Shown here in pieces: positions 17,097 to 27,877 of a stretch of DNA of 64,000 nt (positions are counted from its first letter, which is position 1; each line of letters starts with the position of its first letter). The position numbers and the translations under genes are program-made. Source of the DNA: Desertivirga brevis (GTDB lineage Bacteria > Bacteroidota > Bacteroidia > Sphingobacteriales > Sphingobacteriaceae); the NCBI RefSeq assembly GCF_017355835.1, contig NZ_JAFEWF010000017.1:6300-70299 (forward strand), written 5' to 3'. The notes beneath the pieces are model-generated. The model did no database searches. It saw nothing but the letters and a program-made list of their open reading frames with translations, and was not told where the DNA came from.

Positions 17097-18100
17097 CGAT
17101 TTACAAATCGCCCAACTTCAATGGAAAAATATTTTTAAACCCAATCCCGACTGTTGTTACTAAACAAGGCGCTTTTTTAAAAATAATCCGGGAAAACTTT
17201 CTGGACAGAAGGAAACATTTGCGCGAGCCCAAAAAGCGCCTTGGTCCATTCCCCGCTAACCCACGGCTTCTAAACAACCTGGCACCTAACGGAATACGCA
17301 TTACCTGGCTTGGTCATTCAACTCTTATCATGGAAGTTGATGGAAAGCGTTTCCTTACCGATCCCGTATGGTCTAATGTGGTTTCTCCCTTTAGTTTTAT
17401 TGGTCCAAAGCGTTTTTTCCACTCTCCTATCAAGCTTGAGGAACTACCCTCCATTGATGGCATTATAATCTCCCATGATCATTATGACCATCTTGATGAA
17501 AAGACCATCAGGCAAATCGCTAAAATAATGCCCGAGGCTCAATTCTTCTGCGGACTGGGAGTAAGCAAGTGGCTTAAAGCATTTGGTGCTGATATAAGAA
17601 ACATCCATGAGTTTGGTTGGTGGGATGAGCTTGAAATTGAAAAAAGCTTCAAGATCATAGCTACTCCTGCGCGCCATTTTTCGGGACGCGGGATTTCGGA
17701 CCGGTATAAAACGCTTTGGGCTTCCTGGGTTATTCAAGGCCCTGAGCATACCATGTTTTATGGTGGTGATTCTGGGATGTTTCCGGGCTTTGCGGAAATT
17801 GGAGAAAAATACGGGCCCTTTGACCTGACTGCACTGGAAATTGGTGCAGCAGATGACGACTGGGAAGATATTCATATGGGCCCAATTAAAGCTGCAGAAG
17901 CACATCTTATGTTGAAGGGAAAAGTGATGCTTCCCATCCATTGGGCTACCTTCAATCTTGCTCCTCATCCCTGGGAAGAACCTGCTGAAGATCTTCTTGT
18001 GGCAGCGGAAAAAAAAGGTATTAAATTACTTCTACCCCAACCCGGCGAAACTGTATCAATAAAGGAATATCACAACCTTTGGTGGCGGAAGTACACCTAA
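17093..18100 (+). CDS. MBL-fold metallo-hydrolase, NAPE-PLD/UlaG-like
   Basis: A 335-residue metallo-beta-lactamase fold protein without signal peptide. The metal site motif is SHDHYDHLD (HxHxDH). TWLGHSTLIMEVDGKRFLTDPVWSN is the typical start of the fold. ATPARHFSGRGI, GGDSGMFPGF and LPIHWATFNLAPHPWEEP supply the remaining ligands. The arrangement matches bacterial relatives of N-acyl phosphatidylethanolamine phospholipase D, though the real substrate is unknown. The start codon overlaps the preceding stop by 4 bases. Confidence 0.8.
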   Translation: MTIYKSPNFNGKIFLNPIPTVVTKQGAFLKIIRENFLDRRKHLREPKKRLGPFPANPRLLNNLAPNGIRITWLGHSTLIMEVDGKRFLTDPVWSNVVSPFSFIGPKRFFHSPIKLEELPSIDGIIISHDHYDHLDEKTIRQIAKIMPEAQFFCGLGVSKWLKAFGADIRNIHEFGWWDELEIEKSFKIIATPARHFSGRGISDRYKTLWASWVIQGPEHTMFYGGDSGMFPGFAEIGEKYGPFDLTALEIGAADDDWEDIHMGPIKAAEAHLMLKGKVMLPIHWATFNLAPHPWEEPAEDLLVAAEKKGIKLLLPQPGETVSIKEYHNLWWRKYT

Positions 18101-18115
18101 TTTACAACTAGCAAA

Positions 18116-18144
18116 AATGGGACACCTTTAATTGATGTCCCATT
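18116..18144. terminator. Hairpin between convergent MBL and YhcH genes
   Basis: AATGGGACA pairs perfectly with TGTCCCATT around an 11-base loop, in the gap between convergent genes. There is no strong T-tract on the plus side, so function as a terminator is likely but not certain. Confidence 0.55.
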
Positions 18145-18166
18145 CTGTATTGCGATGAATGTTTAA

Positions 18167-18757
18167 CTATTCAGTGTATTTGATCTTCACAACCACCTTC
18201 TTAATTGGTTTTCCATCAACATCTATACTTGGCTTATGGGCATCACCGGGGAAGAAGATATACATCGTACCTGGTTCTGCTATATAAAACTTCCCATCTA
18301 CAGTGTAATTTGCCACGTCCCTCTTTTCATCATAAGGCTTAGTTACAGTAGCTTTTGCCACTGGGGCCATCCCCATTTTCTCTTTCCCCCTGGCGATGTA
18401 TTGGATATCGATCACCCTTTTGTGCGACTCCCAATTGGCGGCTTCAAATTTCTTACCCGGGCCCTCCGTTACAGAAACATAAACATTATCCCCATCCAGT
18501 GCATACTTACCAGGTGCTACATTTTCCAAATCAGTCTCCTTCAAATATTTAAAAGCCAAATCCCACCATGCTTTATTCCTTTGATACTGAGATTCAAACT
18601 CCTTTTTATCAATATCCGCATATGGCACTAAAGGAACACCATTATACCAATCCCCTCTTTTGAACCAGGATACGGTTTTTTTTGTAGAAGAACAGGCGCT
18701 AAAAAACAGTAAAGAACAAATAGCGAGAAGCTGAAGTACTTTTATCTTTGATTTCAT
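18167..18757 (-). CDS. YhcH/YjgK/YiaL family (DUF386) lipoprotein
   Basis: The 196-residue protein has a lipoprotein signal (MKSKIKVLQLLAICSLLFFSAC, lipobox FSAC) and then a DUF386 cupin-like domain. Typical residues are HKRVIDIQYIARGKEKM, TVDGKFYIAEPGTMYIFFPGDAHKPS and a C-terminal KKVVVKIKY. The family includes YhcH, linked to sialic acid use, and TabA of biofilm regulation; the cargo sugar here is unknown. The export signal is unusual compared with the cytoplasmic enterobacterial members. The frame is open upstream to 18817, but the start at 18757 gives the lipoprotein signal. Confidence 0.8.
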   Translation of the reverse strand: MKSKIKVLQLLAICSLLFFSACSSTKKTVSWFKRGDWYNGVPLVPYADIDKKEFESQYQRNKAWWDLAFKYLKETDLENVAPGKYALDGDNVYVSVTEGPGKKFEAANWESHKRVIDIQYIARGKEKMGMAPVAKATVTKPYDEKRDVANYTVDGKFYIAEPGTMYIFFPGDAHKPSIDVDGKPIKKVVVKIKYTE

Positions 18758-18829
18758 TGTTATTGTTTGGCCCGGCAATATAAGCGTTTTTAAGAGTATC
18801 CGGCGAACAGGAAACACTTATGCCGGTGA

Positions 18830-20872
<2,043 letters not shown>

Positions 20873-20929
20873 GACCCGTTCAGAAACTAAAAGAAGGAGA
20901 TTCTTGCTACAACGTATTTCTGATAACTC

Positions 20930-21028
20930 ATGTCTGAATTCTCGTATCTCTTTGCTAAATTAGCGGCCTATTTTACAGATCCCAAAGATGTCGTAATTAA
21001 TCAGCAACTATTAACGGGTCAGGTTTAA
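20930..21028 (+). CDS. Possible 32-residue small protein upstream of dapA
   Basis: An ATG at 20930 opens a 32-codon frame (MSEFSYLFAKLAAYFTDPKD, then a short hydrophilic tail) ending at 21028, 8 bases before the dapA start. The peptide would be partly amphipathic. It may equally be a chance frame in the promoter and leader region of dapA. There is no homologue that I recognise. Confidence 0.2.
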   Translation: MSEFSYLFAKLAAYFTDPKDVVINQQLLTGQV

Positions 21029-21036
21029 AGAAAATA

Positions 21037-21912
21037 ATGAACAAATTTTACGGAACAGGAGTCGCCCTTGTAACTCCTTTCACATCAGACGGAGAAGTTG
21101 ACTTCAGGGGTTTAGAAAGACTTATTGAACATCAGATAAACGGTGGAGTTGAATATCTTGTAGCCCTAGGTACGACAGGAGAATCGGCAACCTTAACTAA
21201 AGATGAAAAGAAAGCTATCTGGGAATTTACTGCTGAAAAAGTTGCTGGACGGGTGCCGTTGATGGCAGGAATTGGTGGAAATGACACCAGAGAGATCGTA
21301 AAAGCTGTTGAAGAATTTAAAATTGCTGGCTACGAAGCAATTCTTTCTGTTAGTCCCTATTATAACAAGCCGGTGCAGGAAGGGATGTATCAGCACTATA
21401 AAGCGATAGCAGAAGCTGCTCACCTTCCAATTCTTCTTTATAATGTTCCGGGTCGTACAGGAAGTAATCTGGCACCAGAAACAACTTTGCGCCTTGCTTC
21501 TGATTTTAAAAATATTTTCGGAGTAAAAGAAGCTTCGGGTAATTTTGATCAGTTTAACCAGATATTAAAAGATAAACCAGCTGATTTCCTTTTTATTTCG
21601 GGAGACGACTCAGTTACTCTACCGATAATAGCTATGGGAGGGGCAGGTATTATCTCTGTGGTTGCAAATGCAATACCAAGGCAGTTCTCTGATATGATTC
21701 GTTTGTGTTTGGAAGGAAAGTTCAAAGAGGCACAACCTCTTCATTATAAATTGATCGACTTCACAAACCTGATGTTTGCAGAGGGTAATCCTGCAGGAGT
21801 TAAATCGGCTCTGAAACATGCGGGGATCTGCTCTGATACCCTCAGACTACCTCTCGTAAGTGTTAGTACAGCTACTTCTGAAAAAATCAAAGCAGCTTAC
21901 GAAGCTCTGTAG
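21037..21912 (+). CDS. dapA: 4-hydroxy-tetrahydrodipicolinate synthase
   Basis: DapA condenses pyruvate with aspartate semialdehyde on the route to meso-diaminopimelate and lysine. The 291-residue barrel shows GTGVALVTPF, ALGTTGESATL, the tyrosine-containing SVSPYYNKPVQEG, YNVPGRTG and the Schiff-base lysine in GVKEASGNFDQ. Diaminopimelate supply fits the DAP-type MurE encoded in the dcw cluster of this window. A clear terminator follows. Confidence 0.95.
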   Translation: MNKFYGTGVALVTPFTSDGEVDFRGLERLIEHQINGGVEYLVALGTTGESATLTKDEKKAIWEFTAEKVAGRVPLMAGIGGNDTREIVKAVEEFKIAGYEAILSVSPYYNKPVQEGMYQHYKAIAEAAHLPILLYNVPGRTGSNLAPETTLRLASDFKNIFGVKEASGNFDQFNQILKDKPADFLFISGDDSVTLPIIAMGGAGIISVVANAIPRQFSDMIRLCLEGKFKEAQPLHYKLIDFTNLMFAEGNPAGVKSALKHAGICSDTLRLPLVSVSTATSEKIKAAYEAL

Positions 21913-21944
21913 ATTTTTATTTATAGTTAATAGATATCAAAAAG

Positions 21945-21975
21945 AAAAGCCCGAATGACAACATTCGGGCTTTTT
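21945..21975. terminator. Bidirectional terminator between dapA and Hc1-like gene
   Basis: An 11-bp perfect stem (AAGCCCGAATG with CATTCGGGCTT, loop ACAA) is flanked by A and T runs on both sides, serving the convergent dapA and histone-like genes. Confidence 0.92.
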
Positions 21976-21995
21976 AATTTCTTTTCTAACAGGGT

Positions 21996-22187
21996 TTATT
22001 TTGCAGCTGCATTTTTAGACTCCTGAATCTCAAGACGAATAGCCTGAGCAAGATTTTTCACGTCCTGCAAACCTTTTCTCACACGTGTTCCAGCAGCATT
22101 GTTTCCTTTGTTGTAGAACTTGTCTGCATCAGCCTCTAGACCAACAATTAGGTCCTTAAGCTCCGTAAATCTTTCATAATTTGCCAT
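21996..22187 (-). CDS. Histone H1-like (Hc1) family small protein
   Basis: The 63-residue protein reads MANYERFTELKDLIVGLEAD, then DKFYNKGNNAAGTRVRKGLQ and DVKNLAQAIRLEIQESKN. This matches the small Hc1-like proteins widespread in Bacteroidota, annotated by similarity to the N-terminus of chlamydial histone Hc1. It lacks the long lysine and alanine-rich tail of the chlamydial protein, and a chromatin role is unproven. The two-helix hairpin plan is clear. It stands alone with its own terminator. Confidence 0.8.
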   Translation of the reverse strand: MANYERFTELKDLIVGLEADADKFYNKGNNAAGTRVRKGLQDVKNLAQAIRLEIQESKNAAAK

Positions 22188-22420
22188 TGTAGTGCTTAGT
22201 TTAGTTTTTAATAAGTTAATTATTTTAATAAGCTAAGCTAATGTAACGGCTTTTTTCAAAAAAAAAAACATTTTAAAAATATTCCTATAGCGTCTTAAAG
22301 CCCTTTTTTTCCACAATCAAACTTATTTTCACAATTGCTATATAGCAAGAACAATAAATTCATTTAACTAGGTTAAAAATACATTTCGCAGGAGTACCGG
22401 TATTAGTAAAAAATAAAACA

Positions 22421-22448
22421 AAAAAAGGCGCAACAAGTGCACCTTTTT
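22421..22448 (-). terminator. Intrinsic terminator of the alpha-oxoamine synthase gene
   Basis: On the minus strand AAAAAGGTGCA pairs with TGCGCCTTTTT (one mismatch) around a short loop and ends in a T run. It lies 24 bases after the synthase stop codon. The remaining gap towards the Hc1-like gene (22188-22420) is A/T-rich and shows no gene. Confidence 0.75.
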
Positions 22449-22471
22449 AATTTATTAAGATTAACAAGAAC

Positions 22472-23713
22472 CTATACAGGCATTGCTTTAGCTTCTTTAT
22501 AATATCCTTTCTGAAGCTTTTCCTGAACCTCTGAGAATGCGTCTAAAGTTCTTTGCACATCTTCAAGGCTATGAGCTGCAGTAGGGATAATTCGCAACTC
22601 CATAAGCCCTTTAGGAATAACGGGATACACAACAATAGAACAGAAGATACCATAGTTCTCACGAAGATCCATTGTTATTGCAGTAGCTTCATGCAGTTCT
22701 CCTTTAAGGAACACAGGAGTAACCATGGTATTTGTTACTCCTAGATCAAATCCACGCTCACGTAAACCTGATTGTAAGGCTGTAGCAATCTGCCATAATT
22801 TTTCACGTAACTCTGGTTTTGTTCTAAGCAGCTCTAAGCGTTTACGCAAACCTACAACCATTGGCATTGGTAAGGCCTTAGCAAAAGTTTGAGAACGCAT
22901 ATTATAGCGAAGGAAGTTTACTATCTCTTCTTTAGATGCAACAAAAGCACCTATCCCTGCCATAGATTTAGCAAAAGTACCAAAATACACATCAACCCCA
23001 TCAATTACATCCTGAGCTTCATGAGTTCCTGCACCAGTTGGCCCCATTGTTCCGAAACCATGAGCATCATCAATTAGTAAACGGAACTTGAAATCCTTCT
23101 TTAGCTCAACCAATTCCTTCAACTTACCCTGCGCCCCTGACATCCCGAAAACACCTTCTGTAATTAGAAGAATTGCTCCGCCTGTTTGCTCTACTAATTT
23201 TGTTGCTCTCTCCAATTGCTTGCGACAGCTGTCGATGTCGTTATGCTGATAAACGAAACGTTTTCCCATATGTAAACGAACGCCATCGATAATACACGCG
23301 TGCGACTCTGCGTCGTAGACTATTACATCGTTACGATCAACCAAAGTATCTATAATCGACACCATGCCCTGGTAGCCGTAGTTTAGTAGAAATGCGTCGT
23401 CAAATCCAGTAAATTCGGCAAGGTCTTTTTCTAAAGCTTCATGATGATTTGAATTTCCCGACATCATCCTCGCACCCATCGGGTATGCCAAGCCGTATTC
23501 TTCGGCGCCTCTAGCATCGGCTTCCCGAACTTCAGGATGATTGGCTAACCCAAGATAATTGTTTAGACTCCACACTAAATGCTCTTTCCCGCGAAATTTC
23601 ATGTGAGGGGCAATTTCTCCCTCAAGTTTTGGAAATGAAAAATACCCATGAGACCATTTCTGATGCTGCCCAATAGGCCCCATGTGTTTCGCTATTTTAT
23701 CAAATAAATCCAA
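22472..23713 (-). CDS. Alpha-oxoamine synthase family PLP enzyme (SPT/AONS/KBL-like)
   Basis: A 413-residue pyridoxal phosphate enzyme of the group that joins an amino acid with an acyl-CoA: serine palmitoyltransferase, 8-amino-7-oxononanoate synthase or 2-amino-3-ketobutyrate ligase. Visible are NNYLGLANHPEV, GARMMSGNSNHHEALE, the cofactor aspartate in LLIDDAHGFGTMG and the Schiff-base lysine in GTFAKSMAGIGAF. Sphingobacteriaceae make sphingolipids, so serine palmitoyltransferase is attractive, but the sequence differs from the well-studied Sphingobacterium enzyme as I recall it, and no biotin genes are nearby. I leave the substrate open. Confidence 0.75.
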   Translation of the reverse strand: MDLFDKIAKHMGPIGQHQKWSHGYFSFPKLEGEIAPHMKFRGKEHLVWSLNNYLGLANHPEVREADARGAEEYGLAYPMGARMMSGNSNHHEALEKDLAEFTGFDDAFLLNYGYQGMVSIIDTLVDRNDVIVYDAESHACIIDGVRLHMGKRFVYQHNDIDSCRKQLERATKLVEQTGGAILLITEGVFGMSGAQGKLKELVELKKDFKFRLLIDDAHGFGTMGPTGAGTHEAQDVIDGVDVYFGTFAKSMAGIGAFVASKEEIVNFLRYNMRSQTFAKALPMPMVVGLRKRLELLRTKPELREKLWQIATALQSGLRERGFDLGVTNTMVTPVFLKGELHEATAITMDLRENYGIFCSIVVYPVIPKGLMELRIIPTAAHSLEDVQRTLDAFSEVQEKLQKGYYKEAKAMPV

Positions 23714-23816
23714 TGTGTTAATTTTTAAAAGTTATTATTAGGATAATAGGCGCAAAGTTAAAGTTTAATGATTGATAAACAATTAATTTACACCTATTGT
23801 AAAGGATACATAAAGC

Positions 23817-23852
23817 AAAAAGCCCTTATCTTTAAGATAAAGGCTTTTTTTT
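23817..23852 (-). terminator. Intrinsic terminator after ftsZ
   Basis: An imperfect long stem (AAAAAGCCcTTATCTT with AAGATAAaGGCTTTTT) is followed on the minus strand by a T-rich tract. It marks the end of the dcw cluster, 14 bases after the ftsZ stop. Confidence 0.85.
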
Positions 23853-23865
23853 ATTTTTCAATTTA

Positions 23866-25521
23866 TTAATCTACGTTGTCGTGAAGAAAGGAGTTATTCG
23901 GACGAATTTCCCCAGTCTCATTGGAAATAGTAAATCTTGAAACTTGAGACTCTGAGGAGTGAGGTGTTTGCTGAAGCGCCATTTGCTTACGTTTGTAAGC
24001 AGGCTCGTTTTCCAATTCCTGCAAACCGTTTGCTGTACGTAGCTTCATACTTAAATCCTTAAGGCGAAGGATCCGCTCTCTTGATTTACGTAATTGTTCC
24101 TCAATAGACTCATCGGTCTTACTATCGTCTGGATTAAGAGCTACTGGTTGAGGTGCCACAGGTTGCGGCTCTGGTGTTCCGTAAGATTCCGGTGTTCTCA
24201 AATCGTCTGCCTTAGGTCCACCAAACTGAAATTCCGACTCCACTGTCTTAACTCCAAATTCAAATGGGGATGGTTCGGCAGGTTTTGCAGCAGGCTCTTC
24301 ATCATGTAAAGTATGACGAACGATCCTCGGTTCAGAAGGAACTACAGGGACACGTTCTTCAACATTATTTCTTTGAGAAAAAACACCGCCGAATAGATCA
24401 GACTGCATATCTTCCTCTGCTTTAGCCTCTATTTGTGAGTCAGCAACTTTTGGTTCTACCGCGATAAATGAATTCACCGCATTTACTGGCTTAACCATAG
24501 GAGCATTCTCAGGAGTCAATAAAGAAACCTTTTTTTGCTGACTTTTCTCTACTTCACGCTCTTCCTTTGTCTGGAAGCCGGTTGCAATAATAGTCACAAG
24601 GATTTTTTCTCCAAGAGATTCGTCAACACAATTACCCCAGATCAGATCTGCAGCTAAACCAGCTTCCTCCTGGATATAATCGGTAATTACGCTTACCTCG
24701 TCCATAGAAACTTCTCTTGACCCTGAGCTGATATTTAACAAGATGTAACGAGCACCCTGGATTTCGCTGTCCTTTAATAATGGAGAAGCAAGAGCTCCTT
24801 CAACGGCCCGGTGAGCACGATTTTCACCTTCAGCAGCATAACTACCCATGATAGCCACACCACTGTTACTCATTACAGTACGAACGTCTTTGAAATCCAC
24901 GTTGATATAACCCGGAATAGTAATGATCTCAGCGATACCTTTCGCGGCGGTTGTTAATATATTATCAGCCTGAGCGAAAGCAGCACTTAAAGTAAGGTTT
25001 CCGAAAATCTCTCTCAAGCGGTCGTTTGAGATGACGAGGTATGAATCAACATATTTCTTCAACTCATCGAGGCCTTCCTCAGCCTGCATTTTACGACGCT
25101 TTCCTTCAAAAGAAAATGGAGTAGTGATGATCGCTACTGTAAGGATATCCATTTCTTTTGCAGCTTTGGCAATTATGGGACTAGCACCTGTTCCTGTACC
25201 ACCACCCATTCCTGCCGTAATGAACAACATCTTGGTATTGGCACCGATCATGCGCTTAATATCTTCTATATTTTCGATAGCAGAGTTTTTTCCCACCTCA
25301 GGTATCGATCCAGCTCCCATTCCCTCAGTCAGGCTCGCACCTAACTGTACTTTATTAGGAATAGGACTTAACTCCAACGCCTGCGCATCAGTATTGCAGA
25401 TAATGAAGTCAACACCCGTGATTCCCTGTCTAAACATGTGGTTGACCGCATTGCCACCGCCACCACCTACACCAACTACTTTGATAATTGATGATTTTTC
25501 TTTTAGCATTTCAAACTGCAT
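23866..25521 (-). CDS. ftsZ: Cell division protein FtsZ
   Basis: FtsZ is the tubulin-like GTPase that forms the division ring. The conserved core covers about residues 12-320: VVGVGGGGGNAVNHM, NTDAQAL, the tubulin signature GGGTGTGASP and the T7-loop region with DFKDVRTVM. The protein is 551 residues long, far beyond the roughly 380 of E. coli. The excess is a proline- and charge-rich linker of more than 150 residues, followed by a coiled-coil segment (ESIEEQLRKSRERILRLKDL), as often seen in Bacteroidota. It is the last gene of the dcw cluster, 126 bases after ftsA. Confidence 0.97.
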   Translation of the reverse strand: MQFEMLKEKSSIIKVVGVGGGGGNAVNHMFRQGITGVDFIICNTDAQALELSPIPNKVQLGASLTEGMGAGSIPEVGKNSAIENIEDIKRMIGANTKMLFITAGMGGGTGTGASPIIAKAAKEMDILTVAIITTPFSFEGKRRKMQAEEGLDELKKYVDSYLVISNDRLREIFGNLTLSAAFAQADNILTTAAKGIAEIITIPGYINVDFKDVRTVMSNSGVAIMGSYAAEGENRAHRAVEGALASPLLKDSEIQGARYILLNISSGSREVSMDEVSVITDYIQEEAGLAADLIWGNCVDESLGEKILVTIIATGFQTKEEREVEKSQQKKVSLLTPENAPMVKPVNAVNSFIAVEPKVADSQIEAKAEEDMQSDLFGGVFSQRNNVEERVPVVPSEPRIVRHTLHDEEPAAKPAEPSPFEFGVKTVESEFQFGGPKADDLRTPESYGTPEPQPVAPQPVALNPDDSKTDESIEEQLRKSRERILRLKDLSMKLRTANGLQELENEPAYKRKQMALQQTPHSSESQVSRFTISNETGEIRPNNSFLHDNVD

Positions 25522-25599
25522 ATCGTTAATTCTCAGCTTAGTAGATTTCCGTTTCTTTTACCTATACCTAGTCGTAATATTAATATTTTTTACACAAAC

Positions 25600-25648
25600 G
25601 TTTTCCACAACTGTTAGCAATGTGGAAAACTTCGCGATTGTGGAAAAC
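25600..25648. repeat. Three TGTGGAAAAC boxes between ftsA and ftsZ
   Basis: GTTTTCCACA at 25600-25609 and TGTGGAAAAC at 25621-25630 form a perfect 10-bp inverted repeat with an 11-base centre. A third identical box lies at 25639-25648, touching the ftsA stop. TTTTCCACA differs by one base from the DnaA box TTATCCACA. The boxes sit about 80 to 120 bases upstream of the ftsZ start. Confidence 0.7.
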
Positions 25649-26997
25649 TATTTAATATAGTCTTCGTCTTTAATATCGTCCTTAATAAATTTTGCTCCTG
25701 TCTGCAGAAGCTTATCAAATAATCCGAAAGATTTTTTCGGTTTTTCTGGTTGTGGTTTTTCCACAAATACACCTGGTTGCTTAATTATCTCCACCATTTC
25801 CTCTGCTTTTTGAATTCCCTTAATTAATAAACCTATACCCGTAGCAAACGTCGGACTTTTTAAATCATCATAGATGTTCTTTGGTAATACCTCGTTCTTT
25901 GCCAAATGCTCATTTGGATATCCAACGCGGCAATCTAATCCTGTTACATACTCCACTAACTGCGGCAAGTGCTTTAGCTGTGCACCACCACCAGTGATCA
26001 CGATCCCTGCGATTAATCGCTTCTCGTATCCAGATGCCTTGATTTCATAGTAAACGTGCTCCAGTATTTCCTCCATTCTTGCCTGAATTACATAAGCGAG
26101 GTTCTTTACTGAGATCTCTTTTGGTTCCCGGCCTCTCAAACCTGGAACACAAATAATTTCGTTCTCCTTATTCTCGTCAGCCAATGCAGATCCAAAGCGG
26201 GTTTTCAACAATTCCGCCTGATTACGCATAACTGCACAACCTTCCCGAATATCTTCAGTGATACTGTTACCTCCAAAAGGTATAACAGCTGTGTGACGGA
26301 TAATGCCTTCGTGGAAGATGGCGATATCCGTTGTACCACCTCCAATATCAACTAAAACAACCCCAGCTTCTTTTTCTTCTTCAGACAACACAGACTCAGA
26401 TGAAGCAAGTGGCTCAAGGATTAATTCCTGAGTCTCCAAACCTGCATTGGTTACGCATTTCAAGATATTTTTAACAGCACTTACATGACCTGAAATGATA
26501 TGGAAATTTGCCTCTAAACGAACGCCGGCCATCCCGATAGGATCTTTAATTCCAGGCTCATTATCAACAGTAAACTCCTGCGGCAACACATGAATGATCT
26601 CCTCTCCCGGAGGCATCACCAGCTTATACATATCCTCGATAAGCTTTTCGATGTCCTTCCGCTGGATTTCATTATTCAGATCCTTACGGGTCAAAATCCC
26701 TCTGTGCTGAAGGCTTTTTATATGTTGGCCGGCAATACCCACATTAACGATCTTTACATCCACATTTGATTGTGCACTAGCCTCGTCAACTGCCTGCAGT
26801 ATTCCCTGAACAGTTTTTTGAATGTTTGATACTACACCGCGTGTTACCCCCGCCGATTCTGCTTTCCCAATGCCCAGTATCTCTATTTTTCCATGCGTGC
26901 TCCTACGGCCAACAATTACACAGATCTTTGTTGTACCGATGTCAAGTCCTACCACTATAGGAGAGCTTTTCGATGATGTAGAAGTACCTTTTTCCAT
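25648..26997 (-). CDS. ftsA: Cell division protein FtsA
   Basis: FtsA is the actin-like ATPase that ties FtsZ filaments to the membrane. The 449-residue protein has VVGLDIGTTKICVIVGRR (phosphate 1), the 1C/SHS2 subdomain (about 80-165), VLVDIGGGTTDIAIF (phosphate 2) and GIVITGGGAQLKHLP (adenosine motif). The C-terminus holds a short amphipathic helix (KSFGLFDKLLQTGAKFI) after a proline-rich linker, which is the membrane-targeting sequence. It starts 4 bases after ftsQ. Confidence 0.97.
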   Translation of the reverse strand: MEKGTSTSSKSSPIVVGLDIGTTKICVIVGRRSTHGKIEILGIGKAESAGVTRGVVSNIQKTVQGILQAVDEASAQSNVDVKIVNVGIAGQHIKSLQHRGILTRKDLNNEIQRKDIEKLIEDMYKLVMPPGEEIIHVLPQEFTVDNEPGIKDPIGMAGVRLEANFHIISGHVSAVKNILKCVTNAGLETQELILEPLASSESVLSEEEKEAGVVLVDIGGGTTDIAIFHEGIIRHTAVIPFGGNSITEDIREGCAVMRNQAELLKTRFGSALADENKENEIICVPGLRGREPKEISVKNLAYVIQARMEEILEHVYYEIKASGYEKRLIAGIVITGGGAQLKHLPQLVEYVTGLDCRVGYPNEHLAKNEVLPKNIYDDLKSPTFATGIGLLIKGIQKAEEMVEIIKQPGVFVEKPQPEKPKKSFGLFDKLLQTGAKFIKDDIKDEDYIK

Positions 26998-27001
26998 AAA
27001 T

Positions 27002-27877
27002 TTAATGCGTTGCTGTTATTAAAGTATCCTGAATTGTTTTTATCGTGTCAGTTGGTGCGTTTGCAACAACCGTAGATTTCGTTATTAACTTTGTGCTGTC
27101 TGTGACCCTCTTCACACAAACAATCTGGTTGGCATATTTAATATTTATAGTCTTATAGGCTTCCCAGCCAACATTGGGAAGTGCTCTTTTATAAAAAATC
27201 AGAAGATTCCTGAACTTCGTTTCAAGAGAATCTGCCTCTCCAAGAACTATCTTATGATCACCAACCCTCGGGATCATTTCTATCTCTCTTTTCTCGTTCA
27301 CGTACAATTGCTCAATTTGGTCGTTCCACAGAGTATCTTTCCGGATAAAAAGTGAAGCATTATAAAGGCCTATAGCTATTTCAGTTTTCAATGTATCCAC
27401 CTTACCAGAAAAATGCTCCACTATAAACCCATTTGCTACCACTACGTTAGGGGTGAAGCTATTAGAGAGGGGCAATTTATAGCCCTCTTTATCCACGTAA
27501 AAGTCTTGTCCGGCAATATTTATAATACGTAGTACCGGCTCCCGCTGATTTATAGCCACATTGATAACACCGTCCATTTCTGCGTATACCTTTGCCTCCT
27601 GGATGTAGGGATTTGATTTTAAGGCCTCCTCAATTCTGTGAATATCAATTTCATGCAATGGTTTTCCAACGAGATTTCCTGTCGCACGCTGTATAATCAA
27701 ATCGACTTCATGACGGTCTATAAAACTTTCAATCCCTGGAATAATTACTTTTATGTCCTTACATTTTACCTCGTTCTTCTTAACTTCAATAAAACTCATA
27801 AGCGCAACTACCCCGCCCAGGCTTAGAACCCAGGTAAAGGCAATAAATACAGCTTTCCAGTTTATTCGTTTAAGCAT
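27002..27877 (-). CDS. ftsQ: Cell division protein FtsQ/DivIB
   Basis: FtsQ is a bitopic protein of the divisome that links the ring to septal wall synthesis. The 291-residue protein has one N-terminal membrane helix (about 9-26), a POTRA-like domain with the sequence PGIESFIDRHEVDLIIQR and LHEIDIHRIEEALKSNPYIQEAKVY, and a C-terminal beta domain (VAINQREPVLRIINIAGQDFYVDKEG). This matches the diverged Bacteroidota FtsQ. Its start overlaps the murC end by 8 bases and its stop is 4 bases before ftsA. Confidence 0.9.
   Translation of the reverse strand: MLKRINWKAVFIAFTWVLSLGGVVALMSFIEVKKNEVKCKDIKVIIPGIESFIDRHEVDLIIQRATGNLVGKPLHEIDIHRIEEALKSNPYIQEAKVYAEMDGVINVAINQREPVLRIINIAGQDFYVDKEGYKLPLSNSFTPNVVVANGFIVEHFSGKVDTLKTEIAIGLYNASLFIRKDTLWNDQIEQLYVNEKREIEMIPRVGDHKIVLGEADSLETKFRNLLIFYKRALPNVGWEAYKTINIKYANQIVCVKRVTDSTKLITKSTVVANAPTDTIKTIQDTLITATH

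Noticed and set aside
25031..25660. 209-codon plus-strand frame opposite ftsZ
   Set aside because: It mirrors the highly conserved FtsZ core on the other strand; its composition is explained by that gene.
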